Origin: Viridibacillus soli
GTDB taxonomy: Bacteria; Bacillota; Bacilli; Bacillales_A; Planococcaceae
DNA length: 64,000 bases
Direction of reading: 5' to 3'
NCBI RefSeq assembly: GCF_016612995.1
Contig: NZ_JAEOAH010000028.1
Location: forward strand, 1 to 64,000
The position numbers were made by a program, and so were the translations under genes. The notes below the pieces were generated by a model that was given only the letters and a program-made list of their open reading frames with translations, was not told the origin of the DNA and ran no database searches. Each line of letters starts with the position of its first letter. The first letter of the stretch is position 1. Below are positions 26,200 through 36,107 of this stretch, one piece after another.

Positions 26200-26826
26200 A
26201 TGCTAAATCAACAAGGATTTAATTTATGGGCTGACGGTTATGATAAAACTGTGCAGCTAAGTGAAGAAAACAATCAATATCCGTTTGCTGGATATAAAGC
26301 TATTCTAGGTACAATTTTTAATGAAATCATGCAAAAAGAAGAATCGTCAGTTTTAGATATTGGATTTGGAACAGGTGTGTTAACAAATAAGTTATATGAA
26401 GAGGGTCATCAACTTGATGGGTTAGACTTTTCATCTAAAATGATTGAAATTGCACAATCAAAAATGCCAAAAGCCAATTTAATTCAATGGGATCTTTCAA
26501 ATGGATTACCAGATTCAATCAGAAACAAAAAGTTTGATGCCATTGTAACCACATATGCATTACATCACTTCACAGATGAAAAGAAAGTAGAGTTAATTAA
26601 AGAATTGCTCACATTGCTTACTACATCAGGAAAACTCTATATTGGTGATATTGCGTTTGAAACGAAGGAACAATTAGAAGTATGTCGTCAGAATAGTATT
26701 AATTATTGGGATGATGACGAATTTTATTTTGTTCATGAAGTGTTTAGTAAAATTTTTGAAGCGCATTGTAAAATAGAATTTCACCCGATATCCCATTGTG
26801 GCGGTGTATTCATAATTTCTAAATAA
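26200..26826 (+). CDS. Class I SAM-dependent methyltransferase
   Basis: The 208-residue protein is of Methyltransf_11/25 type, with motif I VLDIGFGTGVLTNKL, motif II LDGLDFSSKM and the post-motif FDAIVTTYALHHF. It resembles YrrT-like small methyltransferases in size and N-terminus (FNLWADGYDKTV). AGGGGGAG precedes the ATG. A terminator follows at once, so it is monocistronic unless read through from the short peptide gene upstream. The substrate is unknown. Confidence 0.83.
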   Translation: MLNQQGFNLWADGYDKTVQLSEENNQYPFAGYKAILGTIFNEIMQKEESSVLDIGFGTGVLTNKLYEEGHQLDGLDFSSKMIEIAQSKMPKANLIQWDLSNGLPDSIRNKKFDAIVTTYALHHFTDEKKVELIKELLTLLTTSGKLYIGDIAFETKEQLEVCRQNSINYWDDDEFYFVHEVFSKIFEAHCKIEFHPISHCGGVFIISK

Positions 26827-26837
26827 GTTTAAATTAA

Positions 26838-26876
26838 TATCGGGACGTTTATTCGAAAGTGAATAGACGTCTTTTA
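26838..26876 (+). terminator. Terminator of the methyltransferase gene
   Basis: The arms GACGTTTATTCG and TGAATAGACGTC enclose a short loop and are followed by TTTTATT. Confidence 0.72.
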
Positions 26877-26909
26877 TTCGATTATGCCTCTAAATACTCT
26901 CTCCTAGCT

Positions 26910-27170
26910 CTAATAGCTGTTTGCAAAGTCAAATTCGATCCTATGCACATATGCTACTGACTTGAACGCGAAGATGGACGTATGCGCCGTTGCTACAGCT
27001 TGTCTTACTGATCGAACTTTAGCAATAGCTGCATTATCGTCTGCTTCACGGATTGTAGCATGAACAGCAAACGCAGCTTTTCGAGCATCCCCTACAGTAA
27101 TTTCTCCTTCCACCCACGCACAGCCTGCTTCAATTGCTTTTTTATATCTGAATCTATAAATTTCTGCTTC
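26910..27170 (-). pseudogene. Remnant of an Imm5-like putative immunity protein
   Basis: The minus-strand frame KKAIEAGCAWVEGEITVGDA followed by RKAAFAVHATIREADDNAAI and RQAVATAHT matches the core of Imm5-like putative immunity proteins, with its AI(E/R)A..AW, GE and ARKAAFAxHAxAREA signature (family recalled). The usual C-terminal part after AVATAH is absent. The N-terminus is missing, and no ribosome site fits. It is a truncated, probably inactive copy. No toxin gene is seen nearby. Confidence 0.55.
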
Positions 27171-27313
27171 GACAATTTACGCTCATCCTTCATCTTAAAT
27201 TATTTTAACATTCCAGTGATTTTATAATATTTTCTTAAAACTAAACAAATGAATCAGACAAACATTCATTATTGACATAGAATAAACTATTACATCAATA
27301 GGAGGTGTTCAGT

Positions 27314-27445
27314 ATGGGTAATGGTGGATTCGAATCAGATCATAGAGATAATAGAGAAAATGGATCAGGATTTGCTTTAATCATCGTTCTGTTTATTCTA
27401 TTAATTATTGTTGGCGCAAGTTTCTTAAACTACGGTGGTTGCTAA
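27314..27445 (+). CDS. yjcZ: YjcZ-type tiny sporulation membrane protein
   Basis: The 43-residue protein has a Gly/Asn-rich N-terminus and one transmembrane helix GFALIIVLFILLIIVGASFL. This is the signature of the YjcZ/tiny-TM family, found in spore formers and often in several copies. A strong TAGGAGGTG site lies 7 bases before the ATG. Two hairpins follow. Its exact role in sporulation is unknown. Confidence 0.85.
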   Translation: MGNGGFESDHRDNRENGSGFALIIVLFILLIIVGASFLNYGGC

Positions 27446-27508
27446 GACTGTCACTGTTAAGGTAACTACGCTGTAGAGCTTTGAGCATAAAACCAAATTC
27501 CGCCACTA

Positions 27509-27538
27509 GAGACAGGTTTTTATAACCTGTCTTTTTTT
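27509..27538 (+). terminator. Terminator of the yjcZ-type gene
   Basis: The arms AGACAGGTT/AACCTGTCT are followed by seven T residues. Confidence 0.88.
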
Positions 27539-27666
27539 CTTTGTTTACATAATGAATCGAGAAGATAAGTAACTGAGAAGGTGGAAGGTCTGCCTAATTG
27601 GTAGATAGTGCACCAATTCCTTTAAAATAGAAAGTGAGTATTTGAATTTTACTGAATCATTTTAAA

Positions 27667-27702
27667 ACGGAGCTAGATTATCCCTAGCTCCGTTATTTTT
27701 GT
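27667..27702. terminator. Hairpin terminator
   Basis: The arms AACGGAGCTAG/CTAGCTCCGTT enclose a 7-base loop with a T-rich tail. No intact gene lies directly upstream. Confidence 0.78.
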
Positions 27703-27926
27703 TTTAAAATAGAATAAGAAATTTTTCGTTATGGGCATACAAATATATCTTAGCTTAGTGGCGATACAGTCTTTATGTTGCAGTTGCAACGACCTTAAGG
27801 ATCTTCTACTTTCAACAATGGAATAAAGAAAACGCATCCTATTTAAAAATTGAATGCATTATTAAACAAAAATGAATAGTTTCTAATTACACAGTTGCAC
27901 AATTTAAACCGCATCAACAAACGTGC

Positions 27927-28046
27927 AATGAAGCAAGCATCGAGGGTTTTCATTATGATAATGTTGCGGCAGAAGCGATGTTCAAAGTATTTAAAATAGA
28001 ATTCTCTAATAGAGCTCACTTTACCAGCTTATACTTGATGACTATG
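27927..28046 (+). pseudogene. IS3-family OrfB transposase remnant
   Basis: The frame NEASIEGFHYDNVAAEAMFK followed by VFKIEFSNRAHF matches the C-terminal third of IS3/IS150-type OrfB transposases, around the conserved YDNA.AE..F...K.E. It then runs into a stop (LYLMTM). Only about 40 codons survive and no inverted repeats are seen. Confidence 0.65.
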
Positions 28047-28066
28047 TGAAGAAGATTGGGACATCA

Positions 28067-29326
28067 TTACTCGATTATTAATTTTGATTCTAAGTAATTT
28101 GGAATCAAATACTCTTCGATTGGTGGTGATTCCAAATAGCCTTGAACGGCATCGTAATTTACGGTTTGTATGAACTGATTTTGCGATTGGAATTCAACCC
28201 CTTCAATAACAACAAATAAGTCTAAGGCTTTCAACAGATCAATTGTAGATACTATAAATTTTCGTTTATTTTCCATCATATATTCTGAAATAAATTTCCG
28301 ATCTAATTTGACACCATTCACCGACGAATTTAGTAAATGATCTATACCTGTTTGACCAGTACCGAAATCATCAATAAATATTGAATGGCCTAGTGAACAT
28401 ATAGCCGTTATTGAATCCCAGTGCTTATGGGTAAGAGTAAGCTGTTCTGTTATTTCAAAGGCGAGTGCAGTTCTCTCAAATTTAGTTTCTGCCATAATAG
28501 TATCTAAGATGTTTAATAACCAATTATCATTAGCAATTACATTAGCGGAGAGATTCACGGTTATATACTTAATCTCTTTATGCTTGTTTATTATTGAAAC
28601 TGTATTTCGTATTATTTGTTCAGTTATTTTTTCAATTAGTAGCGACCTTTCAGCTATCGGGATAAATTCATTTGGTCCAACTTGTCCATGTTTTGGTGAT
28701 TTCCAACGGGCTAGCGCTTCAAATGCTATGCTTCCATTCTTATGAATTATTGGCTGAAATACTGTGTATAGTTCCCTATTTGTAAAAGCTAGTTTGAGAT
28801 CTCGTTCTAATTGATAGTGATTACAAGCGGTTTCAAAAGAGATTTGTTTCCCGATATTAATTTGATTATTTGCTCTACTTTTCAGTTTATCGAACAACAT
28901 ATAATAATAAGCCTTATTTAAGACGATTTGACCGTTTTTCATATTAAAAAAACTTTGAGTAATACCAATTGACACCTCTAATTCAACAGGTGCTTCAGTA
29001 TCTTTTACCACTTCATTGATACCTTTTCGAATAAAATCATGTGAGACAAATGGATCAGGATTGTCAAAAATCAATACAAATTCATTTCCCTCCATAGAAT
29101 AAATTAAATGTGGTTGATTTGGAAATTTAAGTTGAATCATTTTCATAACATTACTTATAATCAATTTGACCAATGCACGACCATTTGCTTCAAATGTTGT
29201 AATACATTTTAATCGTTCAATAGAAAAATAAGCAACGATGTAGTTATTAGATCTTTCTAGATACTGGAGAAGCTCTGATTGATAATGTTTGGCTTCCGAA
29301 TGTTTCTTATCAAAAAGTAATTCCAT
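28067..29326 (-). CDS. Cyclic-di-GMP phosphodiesterase (EAL) with degenerate GGDEF
   Basis: In this 419-residue protein the first 150 residues resemble a degenerate GGDEF domain (EGNEFVLIF in place of GGDEF). Residues about 185-415 form an EAL domain with the catalytic motifs intact: FEALARW, TVNLSANV, FEITEQ, IDDFGTG, VKLDR and VIEGVE. It should hydrolyse c-di-GMP, affecting motility or attachment. No membrane or sensor domain is present. TAGGAGAAA precedes the ATG. A chemoreceptor gene lies upstream on the same strand, 220 bases away. Confidence 0.88.
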   Translation of the reverse strand: MELLFDKKHSEAKHYQSELLQYLERSNNYIVAYFSIERLKCITTFEANGRALVKLIISNVMKMIQLKFPNQPHLIYSMEGNEFVLIFDNPDPFVSHDFIRKGINEVVKDTEAPVELEVSIGITQSFFNMKNGQIVLNKAYYYMLFDKLKSRANNQINIGKQISFETACNHYQLERDLKLAFTNRELYTVFQPIIHKNGSIAFEALARWKSPKHGQVGPNEFIPIAERSLLIEKITEQIIRNTVSIINKHKEIKYITVNLSANVIANDNWLLNILDTIMAETKFERTALAFEITEQLTLTHKHWDSITAICSLGHSIFIDDFGTGQTGIDHLLNSSVNGVKLDRKFISEYMMENKRKFIVSTIDLLKALDLFVVIEGVEFQSQNQFIQTVNYDAVQGYLESPPIEEYLIPNYLESKLIIE

Positions 29327-29546
29327 CTTTTTCTCCTAAACGTAGATTTAAAAGTTACTTTCAGTATGAAATTTATAGTCTTCAATTTACTATTCGTTAA
29401 TATATGTCACTATTTACTTTGAAATTTATCATGATTCTGCCTACGTTTTATCATTTGCTTAGGCAAATTTAGAGTTATAAGATGATTTATTTTTATTACG
29501 TGTAAATATAATACAGAGATACTATGTTCTAAAATAAAGTATCTTA

Positions 29547-31280
29547 TTATCTTAATTTAAAATTTGAAACTAGATCTTGAAGTTGCTCTGACATTTCTGC
29601 CAAAGAACGAGAAGCGGCAGTCATCTCGATCATCGAAGCATACTGCTCTTCTGCGGCTGCTACTACATTTTGTGTATAACTTGTTGACTGTTCAGTAATA
29701 TCTTTTGTTTTATCTACTTCGTTTACAAGGACCTCTGTATTAGCACTAATTTCTTGAATTTCTGCTGAGATGAATGATAGTTTATTGTTAATCAATGTTA
29801 CATCAGCTGCAATTGTCTCAAATGTTTTCCCTGCATTTGTAACATAATTCATACCCGTTTCAATTACAATTTCCCCTTCATTCACAGTTCGTACCGTATC
29901 TTTTGTATTGATTTGAATTTCACCGATTAAAGAAGAAATGTTTTTAGCAGCATTTCCTGATTCCTCAGCTAATTTCCTTACCTCATCAGCTACTACCGCA
30001 AATCCTTTACCGTGTTCCCCAGCTCGCGCTGCTTCAATCGCTGCATTTAAAGCAAGTAAATTCGTTTGATCTGCGATGCATGTAATCACATTAATAATTT
30101 CACCGATTTCTTGAGATTTACTTTCAAGCAAAAGCATCGACTTTGTTGTTAAAATATTCTGATTATTTATAAGACTCATTTGTTCTACTGTTTGTGTAAT
30201 AGCTTCATTCCCGGACAAAGAAACTTTAGAAGCTTCAGTGGAAAGATCATTTAATTCTTTAATATTAGTTGATATTTCTGTAATGCTGGATGAAATTTGT
30301 AAAATTGAGTTTTTCGCTTCTTGCATTCCAAACAATTGGCTTTCTTGACCTGAAGAAATCTGTTGAATGGATTCAGTGATTTCCTCTGAGGCCCTACTAG
30401 TTTGTTCACTACTAGCAGTGAGTTGTTCCGATGTAGCTGCGACTTGTTCCGATGAGCTTGAAACGGAATCGATAACCTCTTTTAAATTTGTAGTCATTGT
30501 ATTTATTCCAGTGGCTAATTCGGCTAACTCATCTTTGTTTGCAACCTTGATTCTACTGAAAGATAAATCTTGACTAGCAATCTTTTTCACACTTTCAGTG
30601 ATTAGTTGAAGTGGAATAGCTAAGTGTCTTGAAAATAAAATTATTACAATAATACCTATTAAGACACTCACACCAAGTGTAATCGTAATCGTTAATAGGA
30701 TAGCGTCAGTTCCCTTATTAAATGATTCCATATAGGTACCCGCACTTACAACAACTCCCCAGTTCGGATCTAAAGCACTATATGTTATTTTTGTCTCTTC
30801 TGTACCGGGTTGGTTTGGTAATTCCCATGTATAGTACGTAAAGCCTCCGCCATTTTGAGCTGCTTTAATAATATTTTGTGTTATAAAATTCCCATCTTTA
30901 TCTGTGCTTTCCCAACCATTACTTCCTTCAGTAGAAGGGTGAGCTATTCTTAGTCCATCTAATCCATGAACTGTAAAATATCCGTGCGTACCTAAATCTA
31001 CTTTAGTAGTTAGCTCACGAGAACCATCACTTTGTAAATCACCAAGTAAATATTGCTTTACTTTTTCTTGTGCTTCTTCTAAAGTTATATCTCCTTTTTG
31101 AACTGAGTAATTCATCGAGTCTATTAATTGGAGTGCCATCTCTACATTATTTTTAAGTATTTTTTCTCCCAATTCATCCAAATTGTTTTTAGCAGAATAA
31201 TAACTGCTTACGCCTATTATTAAGCTTGGAATTAATAATAGGCACACTGAAATAATAAAAAGCTTTCTACGTATCTTCAT
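29547..31280 (-). CDS. Methyl-accepting chemotaxis protein with single Cache domain
   Basis: The 577-residue chemoreceptor has a first transmembrane segment (about 8-27) and an extracellular Cache-type sensor (about 35-190, with [20 protein letters not shown]). A second transmembrane segment (about 192-215), a HAMP domain and a signalling domain follow. The tip reads [20 protein letters not shown] followed by [19 protein letters not shown]. Related sensors bind small carboxylates or amines; the ligand here is unknown. GGAGGAC lies just before the ATG. It is monocistronic. Confidence 0.92.
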   Translation of the reverse strand: MKIRRKLFIISVCLLLIPSLIIGVSSYYSAKNNLDELGEKILKNNVEMALQLIDSMNYSVQKGDITLEEAQEKVKQYLLGDLQSDGSRELTTKVDLGTHGYFTVHGLDGLRIAHPSTEGSNGWESTDKDGNFITQNIIKAAQNGGGFTYYTWELPNQPGTEETKITYSALDPNWGVVVSAGTYMESFNKGTDAILLTITITLGVSVLIGIIVIILFSRHLAIPLQLITESVKKIASQDLSFSRIKVANKDELAELATGINTMTTNLKEVIDSVSSSSEQVAATSEQLTASSEQTSRASEEITESIQQISSGQESQLFGMQEAKNSILQISSSITEISTNIKELNDLSTEASKVSLSGNEAITQTVEQMSLINNQNILTTKSMLLLESKSQEIGEIINVITCIADQTNLLALNAAIEAARAGEHGKGFAVVADEVRKLAEESGNAAKNISSLIGEIQINTKDTVRTVNEGEIVIETGMNYVTNAGKTFETIAADVTLINNKLSFISAEIQEISANTEVLVNEVDKTKDITEQSTSYTQNVVAAAEEQYASMIEMTAASRSLAEMSEQLQDLVSNFKLR

Positions 31281-31859
31281 TTACTAGTCCTCCTAATTTT
31301 ATGTAAAATTATGCCTTACATATTAATTATCTCTAATATTCAGAAAATATGCAATGTTAAATAATACTAAGGATGTATATGTAATGTATTCGTATAGTAA
31401 AAAAGTAATGAATATTCATAGAATGGATTACTTTTTTTAAAGCGAATTGATGGAGAAATGCTTACAAACTAGCGAAATCTCGAAAAAACACAGCAATGTA
31501 TTTAATTTATCTATGCCCAATTCCATTTTGTAACTTCTTTAATGCAGTATGTAACCCAGAATTTAATCCTTATAGGAATATCGAGTAGAACTGAAGTTTG
31601 TTCTAAGCTAAAATAATGGAAATATCTCGAAATAATAATGGTTCATTTTTTCAAGGTGATATACGCTATATTCATTAGCGAAAAATAATTTAAATGTTTT
31701 ATTTGGATTTTTTAGATATCTTCAATCTTATTTTATCTAAATTATTTTACCCGCAAGTAAAATAAAAAAGAGTCGCTTCTGCAACTCTTTTGTTAAACTC
31801 TTGGATTTCTATTTAATATTTTTTTATAAGTAAACTGTAGATTCAAATTCACCTAAAAT
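31281..31859. other. Gene-free interval with two terminator-like hairpins
   Basis: AAAAAAGTAAT/ATTACTTTTTT arms occur at about 31399-31438. The GAGTCGCTTCTGCAACTC hairpin with A and T flanks is at about 31762-31790 and is near-identical to the one after the RSH gene. No coding signal is seen. Confidence 0.5.
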
Positions 31860-31907
31860 AAAAAAAGTTTGTAAAGAAAGAGTTTCTTTCTCTACAAACT
31901 TTTTTAT
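31860..31907 (-). terminator. Terminator of the RND exporter gene
   Basis: The outer arms AAAAAGTTTGTA/TACAAACTTTTT enclose an inner AGAAAGAG hairpin. It lies 10 bases beyond the exporter stop codon. Confidence 0.88.
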
Positions 31908-31916
31908 TCAGCTCCC

Positions 31917-34900
31917 TTAAATTTCGATGTTTTCGCTAGCAGGGACGCTCTTTTGCTCTCTTTGTTTTTTTGATTTTTTAAAATACAGTAATTCATATAT
32001 ACATGGAATGACGATAAGAGTGAGCAATGTAGAAACAGCTAGCCCTCCAATAACAACGATGGCTAAGCTTTGTGAAACTAGGCTTCCTGTTTCCGCTTTT
32101 TTATATAAAAGAGGTAGCATTGCACAAATGGTTGCTACAGCAGTCATAATAATCGGACGGAATCTTGTAGCTGTCGCTTCCACAACTGCATCACGAATAA
32201 TCATTTTTTGTTCGTTTTGTTTGACTCGATCTAGAAGCACAATCGCGTTTGTCACCACAACTCCAATTAACATAAGCGCACCCAATAGTGCTGTAACATC
32301 CACTGGAATTCTACTAATAACTAATCCTAACACCGCTCCAATAGCAGCAAACGGCAATGAAAATAAAATCGCAATAGGTGCTTTAATTGATTTAAACGTT
32401 ATAACCATTATCAAGAAGACAATACCTATCGATATTAACATCGTAAAGAACAAATCAGTAAAGTCATCTGCCTGCTGAGCGCTAGCTCCTCCAATAGAAA
32501 CATCTACGTCTTTTGGAATATCAAGACCTTTGTTCTCCTTGTCTCCAAATATCTCAAGATTTACTTTACTTGCAATATCAGAAAGTTTAGCTGGATCTAC
32601 CGATGCTGTTACTTGAAGATACGTTTTTCCGTCTTTATGATACTGGTTTGTTGAAGTCTCTTCGCTCTTTAGTGAAGCAACTTCTGACACTGGAACTAAG
32701 CCAGCCTCTGTCATAACAGGAATATTCTTTAAATCTTTTTTGTTTTTAGGATCAAAGATTGGTTCAAGAACTACAGGTGTCTGCTTTTCATCTAACGTAA
32801 CATTGCCGATAGGAGTTCTATTAAGCATGACACCAAGCTGTTGACCTATTTGTTCTGTGTTCCCTTTAGCTGGGTCTACCTTGAACGTGTAAATAGTTTT
32901 CTTTTCATCTTGATTTGTTGTAACTTTCTCAACACCGTGAATATCTTGAACGTTTTCTTTAATTTTATTAGCAGTTATTTCTATATCTTCAATATTGTTG
33001 CCAGTCACATCTATCGTAATGTTCGTCTTTGCAGATCCCATCATTAGTGAAGAAGCGCTAGCTGTAAGTTTCCCATTAGGATAATTTTCTTTTTGCTTTT
33101 CGATTTTTTCTAACACTGTATCTATGCTTTTTTTATCTTTTAATAAAATACCGAAAGTCGCTTCTGTAGGTGACCCAACGGCCCCATATTGGGCACCTTC
33201 GGCAGAGTTTCCAAGTTGCATGAAGACACTATCCACTTCAGTCATATCTTGAACCGTTTCTTCAAGTTCAATCGCTTTTTCCTTTACTTTATCAAATGGC
33301 TCATCATTTGGATAAGTTAATGTCATTGACACATAATCAGATGTAGAATTATCAATCGCACCTTTTGGCATAGCGAAATATGTACCAATGGAACCGACAA
33401 ACAACAGCACGGTAACAATTAAGACTATCCATTTATGGTTTAATGACCAAGTAACAAGCTTAGTAAAACGCTTCGCTGGTCGATGTTTTTGCAACTTTGT
33501 TTTCTCTAGTAATTTTGCACTCATTAACGGTACAACAGTCAATGCGACAATTAAAGAAGCTAGTAAAGAATAAGTCACTGTTAAAGCAAATGGTAGTAGA
33601 AATTCTTGTAGCCCGCCGTTTAATAAAGCGACCGGTAAGAAAACGGCTACAGTAGTAAGTGTTGAAGCTGTTATCGCTACCCCTACTTCTTTTGTTGCAT
33701 CTAGCACCAATTGAACTGAAAACTTCTCTTGTTGCATTTTGCGGAAAATATTCTCGATAACAACGATACTATCATCTACTAATCGACCAATCGCTACAGC
33801 GACACCGCCTAGTGTCAAAATATTTAACGTTACTCCCGACAATGACAACAAAAATAAAGTGAAGCCGAGAGATAAAGGTATAGATACGATTGTAATAAAT
33901 GTAGACCGTACATTTCGTAAAAAGACCATAATCACAATGGTGGCAAACAGTGCACCAAGTAGCACTTCTTTGACCATTGTCTGAACAGAAGTTTCCACCA
34001 TGTCAGCTGTAGATAAATAGATAGTTGACTCCTGATCAGGATACTTTTCATTTATTTCTTTTGTTACTTTTTCAACTTCTCTACTAATCGTCACAGCATT
34101 TGATTGGCTATCTTTAGTAACATTTATTTGAAGACTTTCTTTCCCATTATAACGACTAATGTGATTGCCATTCTTCGCTACGTCAACTTTTGCTATCTCT
34201 CCAAGTGTCACAGTTGGAGTGACCTTTAACGCTCTGAGCTTTTTAATACTTGTTAAATCTCCGATAACCTTAATATTACTTGTCTTTCCATCAACTACCT
34301 TCTCGCCGACGGTAAGAGCTGTATTCTGGCCATTAAGAACGCTCATAACATCTTGAATAGAGACTTGCTTTTGAGCCAATTTGTCATTATCCACTTTAAC
34401 TGAAAGAATAGATTCCGAAATTCCAAATGTCTGTACACTCGAAACGCCTTTAATATCTTTATATAGAGGCTCTAATTCTTTCTTAGCAAAGTCCAGATTT
34501 TCAGCTGTTAGTCCTTCCTTAAAAGTAACCGCAATAGCTGAGATAGGAATCATTGAGGTATTAAGTTGTGTAACAGTCGGCTTTGCAATATTTTTAGGTA
34601 ATGCTACGTTACCTAAAGCTTCTTGAACATCAATTTTTGCTTGTTTCATATCAGAGCCAGATTCAAAGAATAAATCTATCTTTGAGAAGCCATCCCCAGT
34701 TACGGAGCTCACAGATTTCTTTCCTTTTAATCCTGTAACAGCTCTTTCAATTGGGTCAGTAACATCCGTTTCCATTGTTTTTGAATCAGTGCCCTGCCCC
34801 ATTGCGATAATCGTAATTTGTGGATTATCAGCAGAAGGTAAAAATTCCATCGGTAGTTTAAAGTAACTAACTACCCCTATCAACAAAATAAAAATCGTTA

Positions 34901-34952
34901 CTAATGAAACCGCAGCTTTGTTCTTAAATGACCACTTTGTAAAAAACTCCAC
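31917..34952 (-). CDS. RND-family efflux transporter (SwrC/AcrB-like)
   Basis: This 1011-residue RND exporter has twelve transmembrane segments and two large extracellular loops. The N-terminal signature is FKNKAAVSLVTIFILLIGVV, with a LPMEFLPSADNPQI motif. The TM4 proton-relay aspartates are visible in GRLVDDSIVVIENIF, and the second half contains GVVVTNAIVLLDRV. Its closest known type is the Gram-positive SwrC/YerP group, which exports lipopeptides and confers resistance to amphiphiles. The GTG start is supported by AGAGGTGG 8 bases upstream. It is monocistronic, with no adaptor protein gene adjacent. Confidence 0.9.
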   Translation of the reverse strand: MEFFTKWSFKNKAAVSLVTIFILLIGVVSYFKLPMEFLPSADNPQITIIAMGQGTDSKTMETDVTDPIERAVTGLKGKKSVSSVTGDGFSKIDLFFESGSDMKQAKIDVQEALGNVALPKNIAKPTVTQLNTSMIPISAIAVTFKEGLTAENLDFAKKELEPLYKDIKGVSSVQTFGISESILSVKVDNDKLAQKQVSIQDVMSVLNGQNTALTVGEKVVDGKTSNIKVIGDLTSIKKLRALKVTPTVTLGEIAKVDVAKNGNHISRYNGKESLQINVTKDSQSNAVTISREVEKVTKEINEKYPDQESTIYLSTADMVETSVQTMVKEVLLGALFATIVIMVFLRNVRSTFITIVSIPLSLGFTLFLLSLSGVTLNILTLGGVAVAIGRLVDDSIVVIENIFRKMQQEKFSVQLVLDATKEVGVAITASTLTTVAVFLPVALLNGGLQEFLLPFALTVTYSLLASLIVALTVVPLMSAKLLEKTKLQKHRPAKRFTKLVTWSLNHKWIVLIVTVLLFVGSIGTYFAMPKGAIDNSTSDYVSMTLTYPNDEPFDKVKEKAIELEETVQDMTEVDSVFMQLGNSAEGAQYGAVGSPTEATFGILLKDKKSIDTVLEKIEKQKENYPNGKLTASASSLMMGSAKTNITIDVTGNNIEDIEITANKIKENVQDIHGVEKVTTNQDEKKTIYTFKVDPAKGNTEQIGQQLGVMLNRTPIGNVTLDEKQTPVVLEPIFDPKNKKDLKNIPVMTEAGLVPVSEVASLKSEETSTNQYHKDGKTYLQVTASVDPAKLSDIASKVNLEIFGDKENKGLDIPKDVDVSIGGASAQQADDFTDLFFTMLISIGIVFLIMVITFKSIKAPIAILFSLPFAAIGAVLGLVISRIPVDVTALLGALMLIGVVVTNAIVLLDRVKQNEQKMIIRDAVVEATATRFRPIIMTAVATICAMLPLLYKKAETGSLVSQSLAIVVIGGLAVSTLLTLIVIPCIYELLYFKKSKKQREQKSVPASENIEI

Positions 34953-35394
34953 TCAAATACCACCTCTAATTATCAATTTATTAAAATATAACCATTTTTT
35001 ATATTAACATATATTAGTAATTGGAGTAAATAAAGTTGCGGCTTGATAATTAAGGTTGATCAAATTCAAGCTAATCTCATTGCTATAAGAGCAAGTAGTA
35101 AAAGTATGTTTTGTAAAATGATTGATAAAAATGAACGCATTTTTTATTCAATTTCCTCCATTTCAAATTCTGAAAATCCTCTTGCTATTTCTATTCACCT
35201 GCTTCTCTTTATATTACGAATAAACATATTATTCTTCGCTTCTATCAAGATCAATTGTTGTAGCTTTTGAAAAAACAATCTTGATAAACGACAAAAGGAA
35301 AAGTCAGTGAATTGAAAATGATGATTCAAATATGTTGTTACTGGAGTATGGTATTATAATCGAGGTGATATGTGATAAAGGACGTGACTTGAAA
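34953..35394. other. Interval upstream of the exporter, with a possible hydrophobic peptide
   Basis: On the minus strand 35066-35140 could encode a 24-residue hydrophobic peptide (MRSFLSIILQNILLLLALIA plus MRLA) with GGAGGAA upstream, on the same strand as the exporter. This is weak evidence. Nothing else is recognised. Confidence 0.25.
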
Positions 35395-35721
35395 ATGATT
35401 TATGCTATTGTATTATTTATATTTGCAGGACTTGCTGAAATAGGTGGAGGTTATCTCATCTGGTTATGGTTAAGAGAAAGTAAACCGTTTTATTGGGGGA
35501 TCTTTGGAGGTATAGCGTTGGCGTTATACGGTGTAATTGCTACATTTCAGTCTTTCCCATCATTCGGTAGAGTTTACGCTGCCTATGGAGGCGTGTTTAT
35601 CGTTCTTTCTGTATTGTGGGGATGGGGCATCGATAAAAAAGCACCTGACTTATATGATTGGATAGGTGCAGGTATATGCTTAGTGGGTGTTTCGGTTATG
35701 TTGTTAGCACCACGTCAATAA
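35395..35721 (+). CDS. ynfA: YnfA-family (UPF0060) membrane protein
   Basis: The 108-residue protein with four transmembrane segments matches the YnfA/UPF0060 family, a relative of small multidrug resistance transporters. Conserved elements are [29 protein letters not shown] and [15 protein letters not shown]. Transport activity is reported for some homologues, but the physiological substrate is not established. ATG 35395 fits the family start; a TTG two codons earlier has better spacing to AAAGGA and is possible. A terminator follows. Confidence 0.9.
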   Translation: MIYAIVLFIFAGLAEIGGGYLIWLWLRESKPFYWGIFGGIALALYGVIATFQSFPSFGRVYAAYGGVFIVLSVLWGWGIDKKAPDLYDWIGAGICLVGVSVMLLAPRQ

Positions 35722-35766
35722 TAAGGAATAACCTGCTTCTTTCGTACATACTTTTTTACATATGAT

Positions 35767-35807
35767 AAGAGCATGTTTTCATTAATTTCCCTTGAAAATA
35801 TGCTCTT
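35767..35807 (+). terminator. Terminator of ynfA
   Basis: The arms AAGAGCATGTTTTCA/TGAAAATATGCTCTT are followed by a T-rich stretch. The 300 bases after it hold only an unrecognised short frame ending KMAMTLLITKMVK near 35980. Confidence 0.7.
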
Positions 35808-36107
35808 CCTTATATTTGTTAAAATAATACACACCTTACTTGTTAGCTTTTAAACGATTTTAGGGAACAGTTGCAATAAAAGCCGGAATTCACAAAAATA
35901 ATAACAATATTATTGAGTGGAAAACAAATCAAATTGCAAAAATGGCAATGACACTATTAATAACTAAAATGGTGAAATAGAATTGGTGAAGGTTGCAATA
36001 TGCTAAGGATTTTCAATGCACTGCTGTTCTATTATAGGTAGAGATATGTATTTGTTTTTCAATATCGGAAATCCTAAGTCTGAATTTTCGTTTAGGAGGG
36101 TTTATTA

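Noticed and set aside
35043-35270. 75-codon plus-strand frame before ynfA
   Set aside because: No ribosome site and biased Ser/Ile content typical of random AT-rich sequence.
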